Shown: positions 16,274 through 26,068, counted from the first letter of the stretch. The stretch is 64,000 nt of DNA from Aeromicrobium terrae (GCF_008039565.1 NZ_VDUX01000001.1:648183-712182), one strand, 5' to 3'. The notes: generated by a model not told the origin, from the sequence alone. Numbers and translations are program-made.

Positions 16274-17641
16274 CTAGAGGGACTGGAGCTGGTGGGCGAG
16301 GTCCTCGGGGACGCGGGCCACGATGTGGGTGCCGTCAGCGGCGTGGTCGAGGCTCTCGATCTCGCCGGACTCGTGCACCTGGCTGAGCAGGTCGCCACGC
16401 GCGTACGGCACGACGACGTCGACGACGGTGGCCGGCCGCGGGAGGTCGGCCTCGACGGCCGACAGCAGCTCGTCGATGCCCTCGCCGGTGTGTGCGCTGA
16501 CCACGACGGCGTGCGGCTCGCGGGCGAGCACCTGCTTGACCACGAGGGGGTCGGCGGTATCGGCCTTGTTGATGACGACGATCTCTGGCACCTTCTGCGC
16601 GCCGATCTCCGCGAACACCTCGCGCACCGCGGCGATCTGGCCCTCCGGGTCCGGGTGCGAGCCGTCGACGACGTGCAGGACGAGGTCGGACTCGGCGACC
16701 TCCTCCAGGGTGGAGCGGAACGCCTCGACGAGCTGGTGCGGGAGGTGCCGGACGAACCCGACGGTGTCGGACAGCGTGTAGACGCGGCCGTCGGAGGTCT
16801 GGGTGCGCCGGGTGGTGGGGTCCAGCGTGGCGAACAGCGCGTCCTCCACCAGCACGCCCGCGCCGGTGAGGCGGTTCAGCAGGCTGGACTTGCCGGCGTT
16901 GGTGTACCCGGCGATGGAGACCGACGGGATGGCGTTGCGGCGTCGGTTGGCCTTCTTGGTGTCACGCGTGGTGCGCAGCATCGCGAGCTCGCGGCGCAGC
17001 TTGGCCATCTTGGCCTGTATGCGGCGGCGGTCGGTCTCGAGCTTCGTCTCACCAGGGCCGCGGCCGCCGATGCCCTCGCCGCCCGCGGCACGGCCGCCGG
17101 CCTGACGGGACAGCTGGCCGCCCCAGCCGCGCAGGCGCTGGGTCTGGTACTGCAGCTGCGCGAGCTCGACCTGCGCCTTGCCCTCGGCGCTCTTCGCGTG
17201 CTGGGCGAAGATGTCGAGGATCAGCGCCGTGCGGTCGACGACCTTGACCTTGGTGCGGTCCTCCAGGTTGCGGAGCTGGCCCGGCGCGAGCTCGCCGTCG
17301 CAGATCACGGTGTCGGCGCCGCTGGCCTGCACGGCGTCGCGGAGCTCGTCGACCTTCCCTCGGCCGATGTACGTGGCGGGGTCGGGCTTCTGGCGACGCT
17401 GCATCAGCGCGTCGAGAACCTCCGAGCCGGCGGTCTCGGCGAGCAGCTTCAGCTCGGTGAGCGAGTTCTCGGCGTCCTCGACCGTGCCCTCGGTCCACAC
17501 CCCTACGAGGACCACGCGCTCGAGGCGCAGCTGCCGGTACTCGACCTCGGTGATGTCCTCGAGCTCGGTGCGCAGCCCGGAGACGCGTCGCAGCGACTGC
17601 CGTTCCTCGAGCTCGAGTCCGTCCGTGCCCGGTTCACTCAC
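16274..17641 (-). CDS. hflX: ribosome-splitting GTPase HflX
   Basis: 455 residues from GTG 17641. The N-terminal HflX domain (VVLVGVWTEG...PATYIGRGKVDEL) is followed by a coiled linker (GPGETKLETDRRRI) and a G domain: G1 GYTNAGKSS, G3 DTVGF and G4 NKAD. HflX dissociates stalled or hibernating 70S ribosomes. The start overlaps the dapF stop (GTGA), so translation is coupled to dapF. The dapF-hflX order matches mycobacteria. Confidence 0.95.
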   Translation of the reverse strand: MSEPGTDGLELEERQSLRRVSGLRTELEDITEVEYRQLRLERVVLVGVWTEGTVEDAENSLTELKLLAETAGSEVLDALMQRRQKPDPATYIGRGKVDELRDAVQASGADTVICDGELAPGQLRNLEDRTKVKVVDRTALILDIFAQHAKSAEGKAQVELAQLQYQTQRLRGWGGQLSRQAGGRAAGGEGIGGRGPGETKLETDRRRIQAKMAKLRRELAMLRTTRDTKKANRRRNAIPSVSIAGYTNAGKSSLLNRLTGAGVLVEDALFATLDPTTRRTQTSDGRVYTLSDTVGFVRHLPHQLVEAFRSTLEEVAESDLVLHVVDGSHPDPEGQIAAVREVFAEIGAQKVPEIVVINKADTADPLVVKQVLAREPHAVVVSAHTGEGIDELLSAVEADLPRPATVVDVVVPYARGDLLSQVHESGEIESLDHAADGTHIVARVPEDLAHQLQSL

Positions 17642-18456
17642 GAGAGCCAGTCCATCTCGCCTCGGGCGACGATCTCGGCCGGTCCGGTGAGCGTGAGGGG
17701 CATTGAAGGTCCCCAGTCCACCCAGACGGTCCCCCCGGGAACGTCGACACGGCAGTGCAAGGGATCTGACGTCCGACGATCAAGAGCGTGCGCGACGACA
17801 GCTGCACATGCCCCAGTGCCGCATGAGCGCGTCTCGCCAGATCCGCGCTCATGGACACGCAGCTTGATGTGCTCGGCGTCAACCCGCTGCACGAACTCGA
17901 TGTTCACGCCCTCTGGGTACACCGAATGGTCGAAATCCGGCTGGTCGACCAAGTAGCCCGCGTCGGAGAGGGAATCGACGAACGCGACCGCATGCGGGTT
18001 GCCGGTGCGAACGTCCTGGGCTTCCCACGTGCGGCCGTTGGCGCTGACCTTTGAGTAGCCGCGAACTTCTGGCAAGCCCATGTCCACGCTGAACATGTCC
18101 TCGTGCGGCGTCACGGTCTTGTCGCCACCGCGGGTTCCGATGACGATCGGCTCACCCTCCGGAACCAAGCCCTCCTGCAGGAGGTGCAGGGCAAAGACCC
18201 GGACGCCGTTGCCACACATCTCGCTCACCGAGCCGTCGGCATTGGAGTAGTCCATGAACCAGGTGGCATCAGAAGGCTCACCGAGCGCAGCGGTGCGGAT
18301 GACACGCATGACGCCGTCGGCGCCGATGCCGCGCCGACGGTCGCAGAGCCCGGCCACGAAGGCAGGGTCGAGCGTGCCGTGGACCGTGCCGTCATGGTCA
18401 GGAAGCAGCACGAAGTCGTTCTCCGTGCCGTGCCCCTTGAGCCATGGAAACGTCAT
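17638..18456 (-). CDS. dapF: diaminopimelate epimerase
   Basis: 272 residues. Converts LL- to meso-diaminopimelate for lysine and peptidoglycan synthesis. The two catalytic Cys are visible in MCGNGVR and RSCGTGACA, with KGHGTENDF at the N-terminus. TAGACT six bases before the ATG (18463-18468, overlapping the end of miaA) suggests its own leaderless promoter even though it lies 9 bases after miaA. Base composition is slightly less GC-rich than neighbours. It works in the same pathway as dapA and dapB elsewhere in this window. Confidence 0.96.
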   Translation of the reverse strand: MTFPWLKGHGTENDFVLLPDHDGTVHGTLDPAFVAGLCDRRRGIGADGVMRVIRTAALGEPSDATWFMDYSNADGSVSEMCGNGVRVFALHLLQEGLVPEGEPIVIGTRGGDKTVTPHEDMFSVDMGLPEVRGYSKVSANGRTWEAQDVRTGNPHAVAFVDSLSDAGYLVDQPDFDHSVYPEGVNIEFVQRVDAEHIKLRVHERGSGETRSCGTGACAAVVAHALDRRTSDPLHCRVDVPGGTVWVDWGPSMPLTLTGPAEIVARGEMDWLS

Positions 18457-18465
18457 GGGACCAGT

Positions 18466-19383
18466 CTACGGGCGGGTGACGACCCCGACTGCCGCGTCGA
18501 CGAGGGCCGGGTCGTCGTGTGCCAGCCACTGCACCCGAGGGTCCTGGTGGAACAGCCGGTCCTGACGCCGGGCGAACTTCCGGGTCGCGGCCACCGTCGC
18601 GTCCTTGGCCTCCCGCTCGGTGCACTCGCCCCGCAGCAGTGTCAGGACCTGCGCATACCCGAGTGCCCGCTCCGCCGTGGGGCTGCCGACGAGTCCCTGG
18701 TCGGCGAGCGCGCGCACCTCGTCGACGAGGCCGGCGGCGAACATCGCGTCGACGCGACGCGTGATGCGGTCGTCGAGCACGTCGCGCGGCACCTCGAGAC
18801 CGAGCAGGACGACGTCGTCGTACACCGACTCGTGCGGGGGCAGCTCCGCGGTGAACGCCTCCCCGGTCAGCTCGATCACCTCCAGGGCGCGGACGATCCG
18901 GCGCCCGTTGCTCGGCAGGATCCGTGCGGCAGCGGCGGGGTCGGCGGCGGCGAGCCGCTCGTGCAGCGCCTCCGGCCCCACGGTCTCCAGCTCGGCGGCC
19001 CAGCGAGCCCGGACCACCGGGTCCGTCCCCGGGAAGTCCAGACGGTCGACGACGGCGCGGACGTACAGCGACGACCCGCCGACGAGGATCGGTGTCACGC
19101 CCCGCGCGCGACAGTCCTCGATCGCGGTCCGGGCCGCGCGCTGGAAGGCGGCCACCGACGCGCCCTCGGTGACGTCGAGGACGTCGAGCAGGTGGTGACG
19201 GACGCCGCCGCGATCGGCCTCGGGCAGCTTCGCCGTCCCGACGTCCATCCCCCGGTAGAGCTGCATCGAGTCGGCGTTGACGATCTCCGCGGAGCCGAGC
19301 CGCTGCGCCACGGCGATGGCGAGGTCGGACTTGCCCGACGCGGTGGGGCCGACCACGACGACGATGCGATCGAGGGCAGACAT
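18466..19383 (-). CDS. miaA: tRNA dimethylallyltransferase
   Basis: 305 residues. Transfers a dimethylallyl group to A37 of tRNAs reading UNN codons; the product is the substrate of MiaB, also encoded here. P-loop GPTASGKS at 12-19, NADSMQLYRGMDVGTAK and the VGGSSLYVRAVVDRLDFPG block are typical. Length is normal. The ATG at 19383 is close to the divergent small gene at 19453. It is followed by dapF and hflX on the same strand. Confidence 0.96.
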   Translation of the reverse strand: MSALDRIVVVVGPTASGKSDLAIAVAQRLGSAEIVNADSMQLYRGMDVGTAKLPEADRGGVRHHLLDVLDVTEGASVAAFQRAARTAIEDCRARGVTPILVGGSSLYVRAVVDRLDFPGTDPVVRARWAAELETVGPEALHERLAAADPAAAARILPSNGRRIVRALEVIELTGEAFTAELPPHESVYDDVVLLGLEVPRDVLDDRITRRVDAMFAAGLVDEVRALADQGLVGSPTAERALGYAQVLTLLRGECTEREAKDATVAATRKFARRQDRLFHQDPRVQWLAHDDPALVDAAVGVVTRP

Positions 19384-19452
19384 GTGCGCGATTGTCGCAG
19401 TAGTGTCCGAGACATCGGGGGCATCGGCCCGTCACGACACCGAGGAGGGACC

Positions 19453-19647
19453 ATGGGGTTCCTGGACAAGTTCAAGGGCAAGAGCGACGAGATCAAGGAC
19501 AAGGCTGAGGAGCTGATGCACGAGCACGACGACAAGGTCGACGACGCCATCGACAAGGTCGCCGACCTCGCGGACGACGCCACCAAGGGCAAGTACTCCG
19601 ACCAGATCGACTCCGCGGCAGAGAAGGCGAAGGACGCCACCGAGTGA
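19453..19647 (+). CDS. small charged antitoxin-like protein (MT0933/Rv0909-type)
   Basis: 64 residues: MGFLDKFKGKSDEIKDKAEE followed by Asp/Lys-rich amphipathic helices. This matches the MT0933 antitoxin family (PF14013) as I know it. A strong GAGGAGGGACC site precedes the ATG at 19453. In mycobacteria the family is paired with a toxin, but both flanking genes (miaA, an extradiol-dioxygenase-like gene) are unrelated and point away or converge. It is therefore an orphan, possibly with another role such as a stress or DNA-associated small protein. Confidence 0.7.
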   Translation: MGFLDKFKGKSDEIKDKAEELMHEHDDKVDDAIDKVADLADDATKGKYSDQIDSAAEKAKDATE

Positions 19648-19653
19648 CGGCTG

Positions 19654-20295
19654 CTAGCTGATCGTCCAGTCGGCCACCCAGTAGCCGACACCGAAGGGCG
19701 CCACGTCGCAGCGCAGCCGCGCCGCGACGTCGGTGCCCTTCGTCGCCTCTCCGAGCCGGACGAGCGTGGGAGCACCCGACGCGAGCAGCTCGCCGGCGAG
19801 GTCGAGGTCGAGGTCGGCCAGGGCCGCGGCGTCTCCCTCGGCCAGGGCGCGGGCGATCCCGGCGTCGAACGCCTCGGCGCGCTCGTCGAGGTGCCCAGGT
19901 GCGGCCAGGCTGCGTCGCGCGCTGCCGTCGGCCATCACGAGCAGGGCCACCCGGTCGTGGGAGTCGGGCACCTCGGTGGTGTACGTGCGTGGATCCTGCC
20001 AATGCACCTGGTCCAGGAGCCAGGCGCCGACGGTGAGGCTCAGCGGCAGCCCCAGCCGTGCCCCCCCGGCCCGGACGTCCACGCCGTGGCCCGCCAACGT
20101 CCCTCCGGCGGACTCGTCCGCGGTGTAGCCGGGATCGCCCGCACCGAGCACCACGACCCGGTCGGGGCTGGCACCGACCAGCGCCTCGACGGCGGCGAGC
20201 GCCTGCTCACGCACGTCGGCGAGCTCGTCGGCGGCTCCGGCGACCTCCGCCACCAGCGCCGGCGGGTGCGGGCACACGGCGGCGGCGATGATCAC
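19654..20295 (-). CDS. class III extradiol dioxygenase B-like protein (Rv2728c-type)
   Basis: 213 residues from GTG 20295. The N-terminal CPHPPALV and the following VVVLGAGDPG resemble the B subunit of LigB-type extradiol dioxygenases. Position next to miaA matches the conserved alanine-rich Rv2728c family of mycobacteria. No A subunit or aromatic-degradation gene is near, so an enzymatic role is uncertain. TAACCT lies seven bases before the GTG, suggesting a leaderless mRNA. Confidence 0.65.
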   Translation of the reverse strand: MIIAAAVCPHPPALVAEVAGAADELADVREQALAAVEALVGASPDRVVVLGAGDPGYTADESAGGTLAGHGVDVRAGGARLGLPLSLTVGAWLLDQVHWQDPRTYTTEVPDSHDRVALLVMADGSARRSLAAPGHLDERAEAFDAGIARALAEGDAAALADLDLDLAGELLASGAPTLVRLGEATKGTDVAARLRCDVAPFGVGYWVADWTIS

Positions 20296-20327
20296 GCCCT
20301 CGAGGTTAGCCGTGCGACGATGACCCG

Positions 20328-20900
20328 GTGAACGCCCAGGGGTACCCGCCGCGGCAGGTCTGGCGGTTCCCCGCTCCCCCGGTCTGGCGCGGGTGGCTGT
20401 GGGTGTCGATCGCGGCCGGGCTGGCTGCGCTGGTGGCCATGGGCACGGCCGTCGCCGTGATCGCCGAGCTCGGCGACCGCGACTTCCCGGGCATCATCGA
20501 CGACGAGCACGTCGTCGACGTCGCGCGCCGCGAGTGCAGCCTGATGACGTCCACGGTCGAGGGCATGCCCTTCGACGGGACGCCGCAGGAACGGCTCGCC
20601 GCACTCAGCGACCAGAACGTCGCCGTGCTCACCATGGTGGAGAACATCCGCCGGATCGACGCCGCCGAGCGCGCCGCGGATCGACCGGTCGACGGCTGGC
20701 TCGCAGACTGGGAGTCTCTGGTCCGCGCCCGCGCCGACTACCTCGCGCGCGTGCGTCGCGGCGGGTCCACCGCCTTCCGGGTCCCCCGTGCTCCCGACGG
20801 CTCCCCCATCACCGAGCGCATGGACCTGGCCGGCAGCAACGTCTGCGACGTGCCCGACGTCCTGCTCGAACCGCGCTCCGCGGGCGGGTCCGACGTCTAG
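20328..20900 (+). CDS. membrane-anchored protein of unknown function
   Basis: 190 residues from GTG 20328. A short Pro-rich cytoplasmic segment is followed by one transmembrane helix (about 22-45, LWVSIAAGLAALVAMGTAVAVIA). The roughly 140-residue extracytoplasmic part contains two Cys (RRECSL and SNVCDV) that could form a disulfide. I do not recognise the family. It diverges from the extradiol-like gene and its stop overlaps the convergent HhH-GPD gene by four bases. Confidence 0.6.
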   Translation: MNAQGYPPRQVWRFPAPPVWRGWLWVSIAAGLAALVAMGTAVAVIAELGDRDFPGIIDDEHVVDVARRECSLMTSTVEGMPFDGTPQERLAALSDQNVAVLTMVENIRRIDAAERAADRPVDGWLADWESLVRARADYLARVRRGGSTAFRVPRAPDGSPITERMDLAGSNVCDVPDVLLEPRSAGGSDV

Positions 20901-21463
20901 CCGGCCTTCGCCGCGGCCTTCTTCTGCTTCTTGAACGCGCGGACCTTGCCGAGCGACTCGGCGTCGACGACGTCGGCGACCGAGCGGAAGCCCTTCTTGC
21001 CGTAGTCGCCGACGACCGTGGTCCAGCCCCGCGGCTTCACGTCGAGCTGCTTCGCCAGCAGCGCGACGAAGATCTTTGCCTTCTGCTCGCCGTAACCCGG
21101 CAGGGCCTGGAGCCGCTTCATCAGCTCCTCCCCCGACCGTGCGTCGGTCCAGATGCGGGCCGCGTCGCCGTCGTACTCGTCGACGACGTGGCGCGCGAGG
21201 GCCTGCACGCGGCCTGCCATCGACCGTCCGTAGCGGTGGATGGCCGGAGGCGTGGCACAGAGCTCGGCGAACTCGTCCGGGTCGGCGTCCGCGATGGTGG
21301 CCGGGTCGAGCGTGCCGAACCGGCCGACGATCTTCGCCGGTCCACGGAAGGCATGTTCCATGGGGTACTGCTGGTCGAGCAGCGTGCCGGTGAGCAGGGC
21401 GAACGGGTCCTCGGACAGGATCTTGTCGGCCTCGGGGTCCTGCGCGATGGTCAGCTGCGGCAT
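20897..21463 (-). CDS. HhH-GPD family DNA glycosylase-like protein
   Basis: 188 residues from ATG 21463; a longer start would read through the palindrome upstream. It has the core of the base-excision superfamily: the helix-hairpin-helix LQALPGYGEQKAKIFVALL and a downstream Asp in GWTTVVGDYG. This corresponds to the uncharacterised actinobacterial HhH-GPD family (TIGR03252 as I recall). A Lys/Ala-rich tail (FKKQKKAAAKAG) may bind DNA. Substrate base unknown; there is no FeS cluster motif. Confidence 0.8.
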   Translation of the reverse strand: MPQLTIAQDPEADKILSEDPFALLTGTLLDQQYPMEHAFRGPAKIVGRFGTLDPATIADADPDEFAELCATPPAIHRYGRSMAGRVQALARHVVDEYDGDAARIWTDARSGEELMKRLQALPGYGEQKAKIFVALLAKQLDVKPRGWTTVVGDYGKKGFRSVADVVDAESLGKVRAFKKQKKAAAKAG

Positions 21464-21492
21464 GTGGTCATCCTGCCATGAGTGCCTGTCCA

Positions 21493-21555
21493 CGCTGAGA
21501 GTGACGTTTTGACCCGGATTCTCCGGAGAACCGGGCGAAAACGTCACTCCCAGCG
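21493..21555. terminator. 63-bp imperfect palindrome after the aminopeptidase gene
   Basis: Arms CGCTGAGAGTGACGTTTT and AAAACGTCACTCCCAGCG flank a second stem and the perfect inner palindrome TTCTCCGGAGAA, with only a few mismatches. It begins 11 bases beyond the stop of the minus-strand aminopeptidase gene and ends before the next gene's start. A terminator or a palindromic repeat element is likely. Confidence 0.6.
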
Positions 21556-21565
21556 AATCAGCGGG

Positions 21566-23173
21566 CTACGGACGGACCGCAGCCTTCTGCATGTCCAGAC
21601 GCACCGACCCGCTCGCGGCCTGCCGCTGCAACATCGTGACCGACGGCTCCGGCTGCGGCAGCGCTTCGCACTCCACGTCTGGACCGTCCCCGGCCTGGCG
21701 CGCCGGCCGGGCGCCCGTGAGCAGGTAGTCGGCGATGGCGTCGTCGACGCATGCGTTGCCGTTGAGCGAGTTCGCGTGCGTCGTGCCGCCCGGCACGGCG
21801 ATCAGGCTCGCGTGCGGGAAGATCGACCGGACGTAGAGGCTGCCCTTGTACGGCGTGGCGGCGTCCAGCGTCTCGACGATCATCAGCAGGCTGTCCGTCT
21901 TCTTGCCGTCGATCTTCTGCGCCTTCTGCGACGGGGCCGGCCAGTGGCGGCACGGCTCGTTGAACCAGGCGTTCGCCCACGTCTCGTACGGAGCCACCGC
22001 GTGGATCGCCCAGTTGTCCCACGACCACGTCTTCCAGCTGTGCGGCCACTTCGTGTCGGTGCACTCGACGCCGAGGTACATCGCGTAGCCGTTGTCGCTG
22101 CCGTAGCCGCTCGCGTCGAGGTAGGCCGACTCCAGGGCGGCGACGTCACCGTCGTTGACGAACGCGGAGAACACGTCGGCGAGACCTGTCCAGGTGGACT
22201 GGTAGTACCCGGCGTACAGGAAGGCGTCGGACCACTCGCTGCCGCCGAGCTTGCCGCCGTCGGCCTGCACCGGGTCGGCGTAGAGCTTCTCCTCGGTGTC
22301 GTAGAAGAGGTCGTGCACCTTCGCCTGGGTGTCGCCGAGGTGGTAGACGTCGTCGTGCTCGGCGAGCCAGCCGAACCAGATGTTGATGTTCTTGTCGAAC
22401 GGCGCGTCCTGCGACAGGTTGCTGTCGTACCAGACGCCGCGGGGGTCGACGGTCCCGTCGAACACGGCGCGGCGCAGGTGGCTCGGGAACAGCGACGCGT
22501 ACACCTGGCCGAGGTACGTGCCGTACGAGAAGCCGTAGTAGTTGAGGGTCTTCTCCCCCAGCGCCTGGCGGATGCTGTCCATGTCCTTGGCGGCCTCGAC
22601 GGTCGTGACGTGCTTGAGGATCGAGCCGTTGTTCGCCGCGCACCGGGCGGTGTAGTCGTGGGTGATCTTCATCCACGCGTTCTCGTCCTTCTTGTCCGTC
22701 GGGACGAACCGCGGGCGGTCGTAGCCGGCGCCGGCGTAGGTGTCGTCGCACGAGACGGCGGGCTTGCTGGAGCCCACGCCGCGCGGGTCGAAGCCGATCC
22801 AGTCGTAGGCCTTGCCGGCGCCCTTCGGCACGTACTCGCCGAGGACCGACAGCGTCAGGCCCGAGCCGCCGGGACCGCCCGGGTTGACCAGCATGATGCC
22901 CTGGTACTCGTCGTCCGGCACGGTGTGCTTGATGCGCGACATCGCGACGGTGATGGTCTTGCCGTCCGGCTTGGCGTAGTCGAGCGGGACGGTGACGTCA
23001 CCGCACTCGGCGCCCCTGGCCCGCAGGCCGGCGCTCGCGCACTCGTGCCAGGAGATCGTGGGCGTGAAGCCCGGCTTCTTGGCGGCCACGTCGGCCGCTC
23101 CCGCGCTTGACGCGGGCAGGAAGAGCGCGCACAGCGAGATCGCCGCCAGTGCGCACAGAAGTGTTCTGCGCAT
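21566..23173 (-). CDS. secreted tripeptidyl aminopeptidase (TAP-like, S33 alpha/beta hydrolase)
   Basis: 535 residues from ATG 23173 (GGGGGGA site; an ATG six codons earlier is weaker). Signal peptide MRRTLLCALAAISLCALFLP, cleavage near AGA. An alpha/beta hydrolase core follows: oxyanion GGPGGSG, nucleophile GFSYGTYLG and the C-terminal TAP domain with Asp in VETLDAATP and His in GTTHANSLNG. Multiple Cys suggest extracytoplasmic disulfides. Streptomyces relatives remove tripeptides from exported proteins. Here it probably digests peptides outside the cell. Confidence 0.88.
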   Translation of the reverse strand: MRRTLLCALAAISLCALFLPASSAGAADVAAKKPGFTPTISWHECASAGLRARGAECGDVTVPLDYAKPDGKTITVAMSRIKHTVPDDEYQGIMLVNPGGPGGSGLTLSVLGEYVPKGAGKAYDWIGFDPRGVGSSKPAVSCDDTYAGAGYDRPRFVPTDKKDENAWMKITHDYTARCAANNGSILKHVTTVEAAKDMDSIRQALGEKTLNYYGFSYGTYLGQVYASLFPSHLRRAVFDGTVDPRGVWYDSNLSQDAPFDKNINIWFGWLAEHDDVYHLGDTQAKVHDLFYDTEEKLYADPVQADGGKLGGSEWSDAFLYAGYYQSTWTGLADVFSAFVNDGDVAALESAYLDASGYGSDNGYAMYLGVECTDTKWPHSWKTWSWDNWAIHAVAPYETWANAWFNEPCRHWPAPSQKAQKIDGKKTDSLLMIVETLDAATPYKGSLYVRSIFPHASLIAVPGGTTHANSLNGNACVDDAIADYLLTGARPARQAGDGPDVECEALPQPEPSVTMLQRQAASGSVRLDMQKAAVRP

Positions 23174-23259
23174 GTGTCCCCCCGAGGACATCGGGCCCCG
23201 ATCCGGAGCCGGTCCGGGTCAGCCTCACACGCGGTGGTTGGCCCGCGCAACAGGTGTGG

Positions 23260-23736
23260 TCAGTCCTCGCGGACCATCAGCACGACGTCGACCCCGGTGT
23301 CGACATCGACGCCCGTGGTGCCCGTGGAGACGAAGCCGGCGCGCTCGTAGAACTCGCGGGCGGGCGCGCTGTCGCGGTACACCCACAGGAACACCGGCTC
23401 TCGGGTCGGGACCAGGTCGAGCAGCTCGTCGGCGAGGCCGTTGCCGTGGTGGCTCGAGCTGACCAGGAGGTCCTTCAGCTCCATGCCGCGCCGATCGCCG
23501 GTGGCACCCTCGCCCCAGCTCACGACGCCGACGACCTGGCCGTCCTCGTCGGCCACGCGCACGTGGCGGCGACGCATCACGATGCGGTCGGCCCAGCGAC
23601 GCCGGCGCGAGTGGCCGCCGCCGTCCAGGGCCTTCTCCTGCGGCACGACGCCGGCGTACGACTCCAGCCAGCACCGGGCCTGCAGCTCCACGATCGCGTC
23701 GAGGTCGTCGACGGTCGCGACCCGCAGCCTCAGCAT
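23260..23736 (-). CDS. GNAT-family N-acetyltransferase
   Basis: 158 residues. GNAT fold marks: [18 protein letters not shown] at the start, [38 protein letters not shown] (acetyl-CoA loop with HGNG) and the C-terminal [20 protein letters not shown]. Substrate unknown. Its start overlaps the end of miaB by seven bases, so it is translated from the miaB transcript. Confidence 0.85.
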   Translation of the reverse strand: MLRLRVATVDDLDAIVELQARCWLESYAGVVPQEKALDGGGHSRRRRWADRIVMRRRHVRVADEDGQVVGVVSWGEGATGDRRGMELKDLLVSSSHHGNGLADELLDLVPTREPVFLWVYRDSAPAREFYERAGFVSTGTTGVDVDTGVDVVLMVRED

Positions 23737-25199
23737 GCGCAGCCCGGCGCGTCTGCCAGCACCGGCGGAGCGCCGATCCCTGGCATCCCGAGACCGACGG
23801 AACCGGTGGAGGTCTGCTGCGCCGCCTCCCAGGCGTCACCGGCGCGCGTGCGCCGATGGGTGATGCGTGGATCGTCGCTGATCAGGTGGTGCGGGGCCGC
23901 GCCGGTAATCTCGGTCTCCACGACGTCGCCCGGGCGCACCGGGTGCTCGCCCGGGTTGAAGTGCACAAGCCGGTTGTCGCGGGCGCGGCCGGTCAGGCGG
24001 TGCGTCTCGCGGTCCTTACGGCCGCCCGCGGCGGACGGGTCGGAGACCAGCAGCTCGACGGTGCGGCCGACGAGGGCGCGGTTCTCGTCCCACGCGATCT
24101 CGTCGACGAGGGCGGCCAGCCGCTCGTAGCGCTCCTGGACGACGCCCTTGGGGACCTGGTGGTCGAGCGTCGCCGCGGGCGTGCCCGGGCGTGGCGAGTA
24201 CTGGAACGTGAACGCGCTCGCGAAGCGCGACTCCCGCACGACCTCGAGGGTCTGCTCGAAGTCCTCGTCGGTCTCGCCGGGGAACCCGACGATGATGTCG
24301 GTGGTGATGGCGGCGTCGGGCATCGCGGCCCGGACCCGCTCGATGATGCCGAGGTACTTGTCGCGCCGGTACGAGCGGCGCATCGCCTTCAACACGCGGT
24401 CGGACCCGGACTGCAGCGGCATGTGCAGCTGCGGCATGACGTTGGGCGTCTCGGCCATGGCGGCGATGACGTCGTCGGTGAAGTCCTTGGGGTGCGGGCT
24501 GGTGAAGCGGACCCGCTCGAGCCCGTCGATCTCACCGCACGCGCGCAGCAGCTTGCCGAACGCGAACCGGTCGCCGAGCTCGACGCCGTAGGCGTTGACG
24601 TTCTGGCCGAGCAGCGTGACCTCGACGACGCCGTCGGCGACGAGCGCCTCGACCTCGGCGAGGACGTCGCCGGGGCGGCGGTCCTTCTCCTTGCCGCGCA
24701 GGCTCGGGACGATGCAGAACGTGCAGGTGTTGTTGCAGCCGACGCTGATGGACACCCAGGCGGCGAACACCGAGTCGCGCTTGGTGGGCAGCGTGGACGG
24801 GAAGACCTCGAGCGACTCGAGGATCTCGACCTGCGCCTCCTGCTGCACCCGGGCCCGCTCCAGGAGCACCGGCAGCGACCCGATGTTGTGGGTGCCGAAG
24901 ACGACGTCGACGTACGGAGCCCGGCGCGTGATGGTCTCGCGGTCCTTCTGCGCGAGGCACCCGCCGACGGCGATCTGCATGCCGGGGTGAGCGGCCTTCA
25001 CCGACGCGACGTGGCCGAGGTTGCCGTACAGCTTGTTGTCCGCGTTCTCGCGGACGGCGCAGGTGTTGAAGACGACCAGGTCCGGCACGTCGTCGGCGGC
25101 GGGCTGGTAGCCGGCAGCCTCGAGCAGGCCCGACAGCCGCTCGCTGTCGTGCACGTTCATCTGGCACCCGTAGGTGCGCACCTCGTAGGTCCGGGTCAT
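23730..25199 (-). CDS. miaB: tRNA-2-methylthio-N6-dimethylallyladenosine synthase
   Basis: 489 residues. N-terminal MTTase domain with three Cys ([24 protein letters not shown]) for the auxiliary FeS cluster. The radical-SAM motif is CNNTCTFC, followed by a TRAM domain (VGRTVELLV). It adds the methylthio group to i6A37 made by MiaA. A poorly conserved C-terminal extension of about 45 residues ends in CAC. A TACGCT hexamer nine bases before the ATG suggests a very short leader. Confidence 0.96.
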   Translation of the reverse strand: MTRTYEVRTYGCQMNVHDSERLSGLLEAAGYQPAADDVPDLVVFNTCAVRENADNKLYGNLGHVASVKAAHPGMQIAVGGCLAQKDRETITRRAPYVDVVFGTHNIGSLPVLLERARVQQEAQVEILESLEVFPSTLPTKRDSVFAAWVSISVGCNNTCTFCIVPSLRGKEKDRRPGDVLAEVEALVADGVVEVTLLGQNVNAYGVELGDRFAFGKLLRACGEIDGLERVRFTSPHPKDFTDDVIAAMAETPNVMPQLHMPLQSGSDRVLKAMRRSYRRDKYLGIIERVRAAMPDAAITTDIIVGFPGETDEDFEQTLEVVRESRFASAFTFQYSPRPGTPAATLDHQVPKGVVQERYERLAALVDEIAWDENRALVGRTVELLVSDPSAAGGRKDRETHRLTGRARDNRLVHFNPGEHPVRPGDVVETEITGAAPHHLISDDPRITHRRTRAGDAWEAAQQTSTGSVGLGMPGIGAPPVLADAPGCAC

Positions 25200-25302
25200 C
25201 GCAGGTCAAGCGTACGGGCGGCACCGAACGTTGGTGACGATTGGGTTGCGGTGGCCAACGACGACTGCCCGCCCACCCGACTTTGTGGATAGGTTGAGGC
25301 GC

Positions 25303-26046
25303 ATGGTCGACACACCGATGGTGGCCATGCGGGGCGTGCAGAAGCACTTCGGCAGCCTGCATGTGCTCCAGGACATCGAGCTCGAGGTGGCCCGCGGCGA
25401 GGTCGTCGTGGTCATCGGACCGTCCGGGTCCGGCAAGTCCACCCTGTGCCGCACGATCAACCGGCTGGAGACGATCGACGCCGGCAGCATCGAGATCGAC
25501 GGCCGCCCGCTGCCCGAGGAGGGCAAGGCCCTCGCCGACCTCCGCGCCGACGTCGGCATGGTGTTCCAGTCCTTCAACCTGTTCGCGCACAAGACGATCC
25601 GCGAGAACGTCACGCTCGGCCCGATCCGCGTCCGCAAGGCCTCCAAGGCCGACGCCGACCGGCGTGCCGACGAGCTGCTCGAGCGGGTCGGCATCCAGGC
25701 GCAGGCCGACAAGTACCCGGCGCAGCTCTCCGGCGGCCAGCAGCAGCGCGTCGCCATCGCCCGCGCGCTCGCGATGGATCCCAAGGTGATGCTCTTCGAC
25801 GAGCCGACGTCCGCCCTCGACCCGGAGATGATCAAGGAGGTGCTCGACGTGATGGTCGACCTCGCCAAGGGCGGCATGACCATGATCGTCGTCACCCATG
25901 AGATGGGCTTCGCCCGCACCGCGGCCGACCGGGTGCTGTTCATGGCCGACGGGCGGATCGTCGAGCAGAACACCCCGGACCAGTTCTTCACGAACCCAGA
26001 GTCGGATCGAGCCAAGGACTTCCTCGGCAAGATCCTCAAGCACTGA
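25303..26046 (+). CDS. gluA: glutamate ABC transporter ATP-binding protein
   Basis: 247 residues. Walker [11 protein letters not shown]-loop VFQSFNLF, signature LSGGQQQR, Walker B VMLFDEP and the H-loop THEMGF are all present; typical of the polar amino-acid (GlnQ) group. It powers the importer formed with the next three genes. The same four-gene order near recA is known from streptomycetes as gluABCD. TAGGTT seven bases before the ATG suggests a leaderless start. An ATG five codons downstream is an alternative. Confidence 0.93.
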   Translation: MVDTPMVAMRGVQKHFGSLHVLQDIELEVARGEVVVVIGPSGSGKSTLCRTINRLETIDAGSIEIDGRPLPEEGKALADLRADVGMVFQSFNLFAHKTIRENVTLGPIRVRKASKADADRRADELLERVGIQAQADKYPAQLSGGQQQRVAIARALAMDPKVMLFDEPTSALDPEMIKEVLDVMVDLAKGGMTMIVVTHEMGFARTAADRVLFMADGRIVEQNTPDQFFTNPESDRAKDFLGKILKH

Positions 26047-26068
26047 CCGACAACACGAAGGGGACACC

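Noticed and set aside
19648..20327. A toxin partner for the antitoxin-like protein
   Set aside because: The following gene is a 213-residue extradiol-dioxygenase-like protein on the opposite strand with conserved position beside miaA; no small toxin frame is seen.
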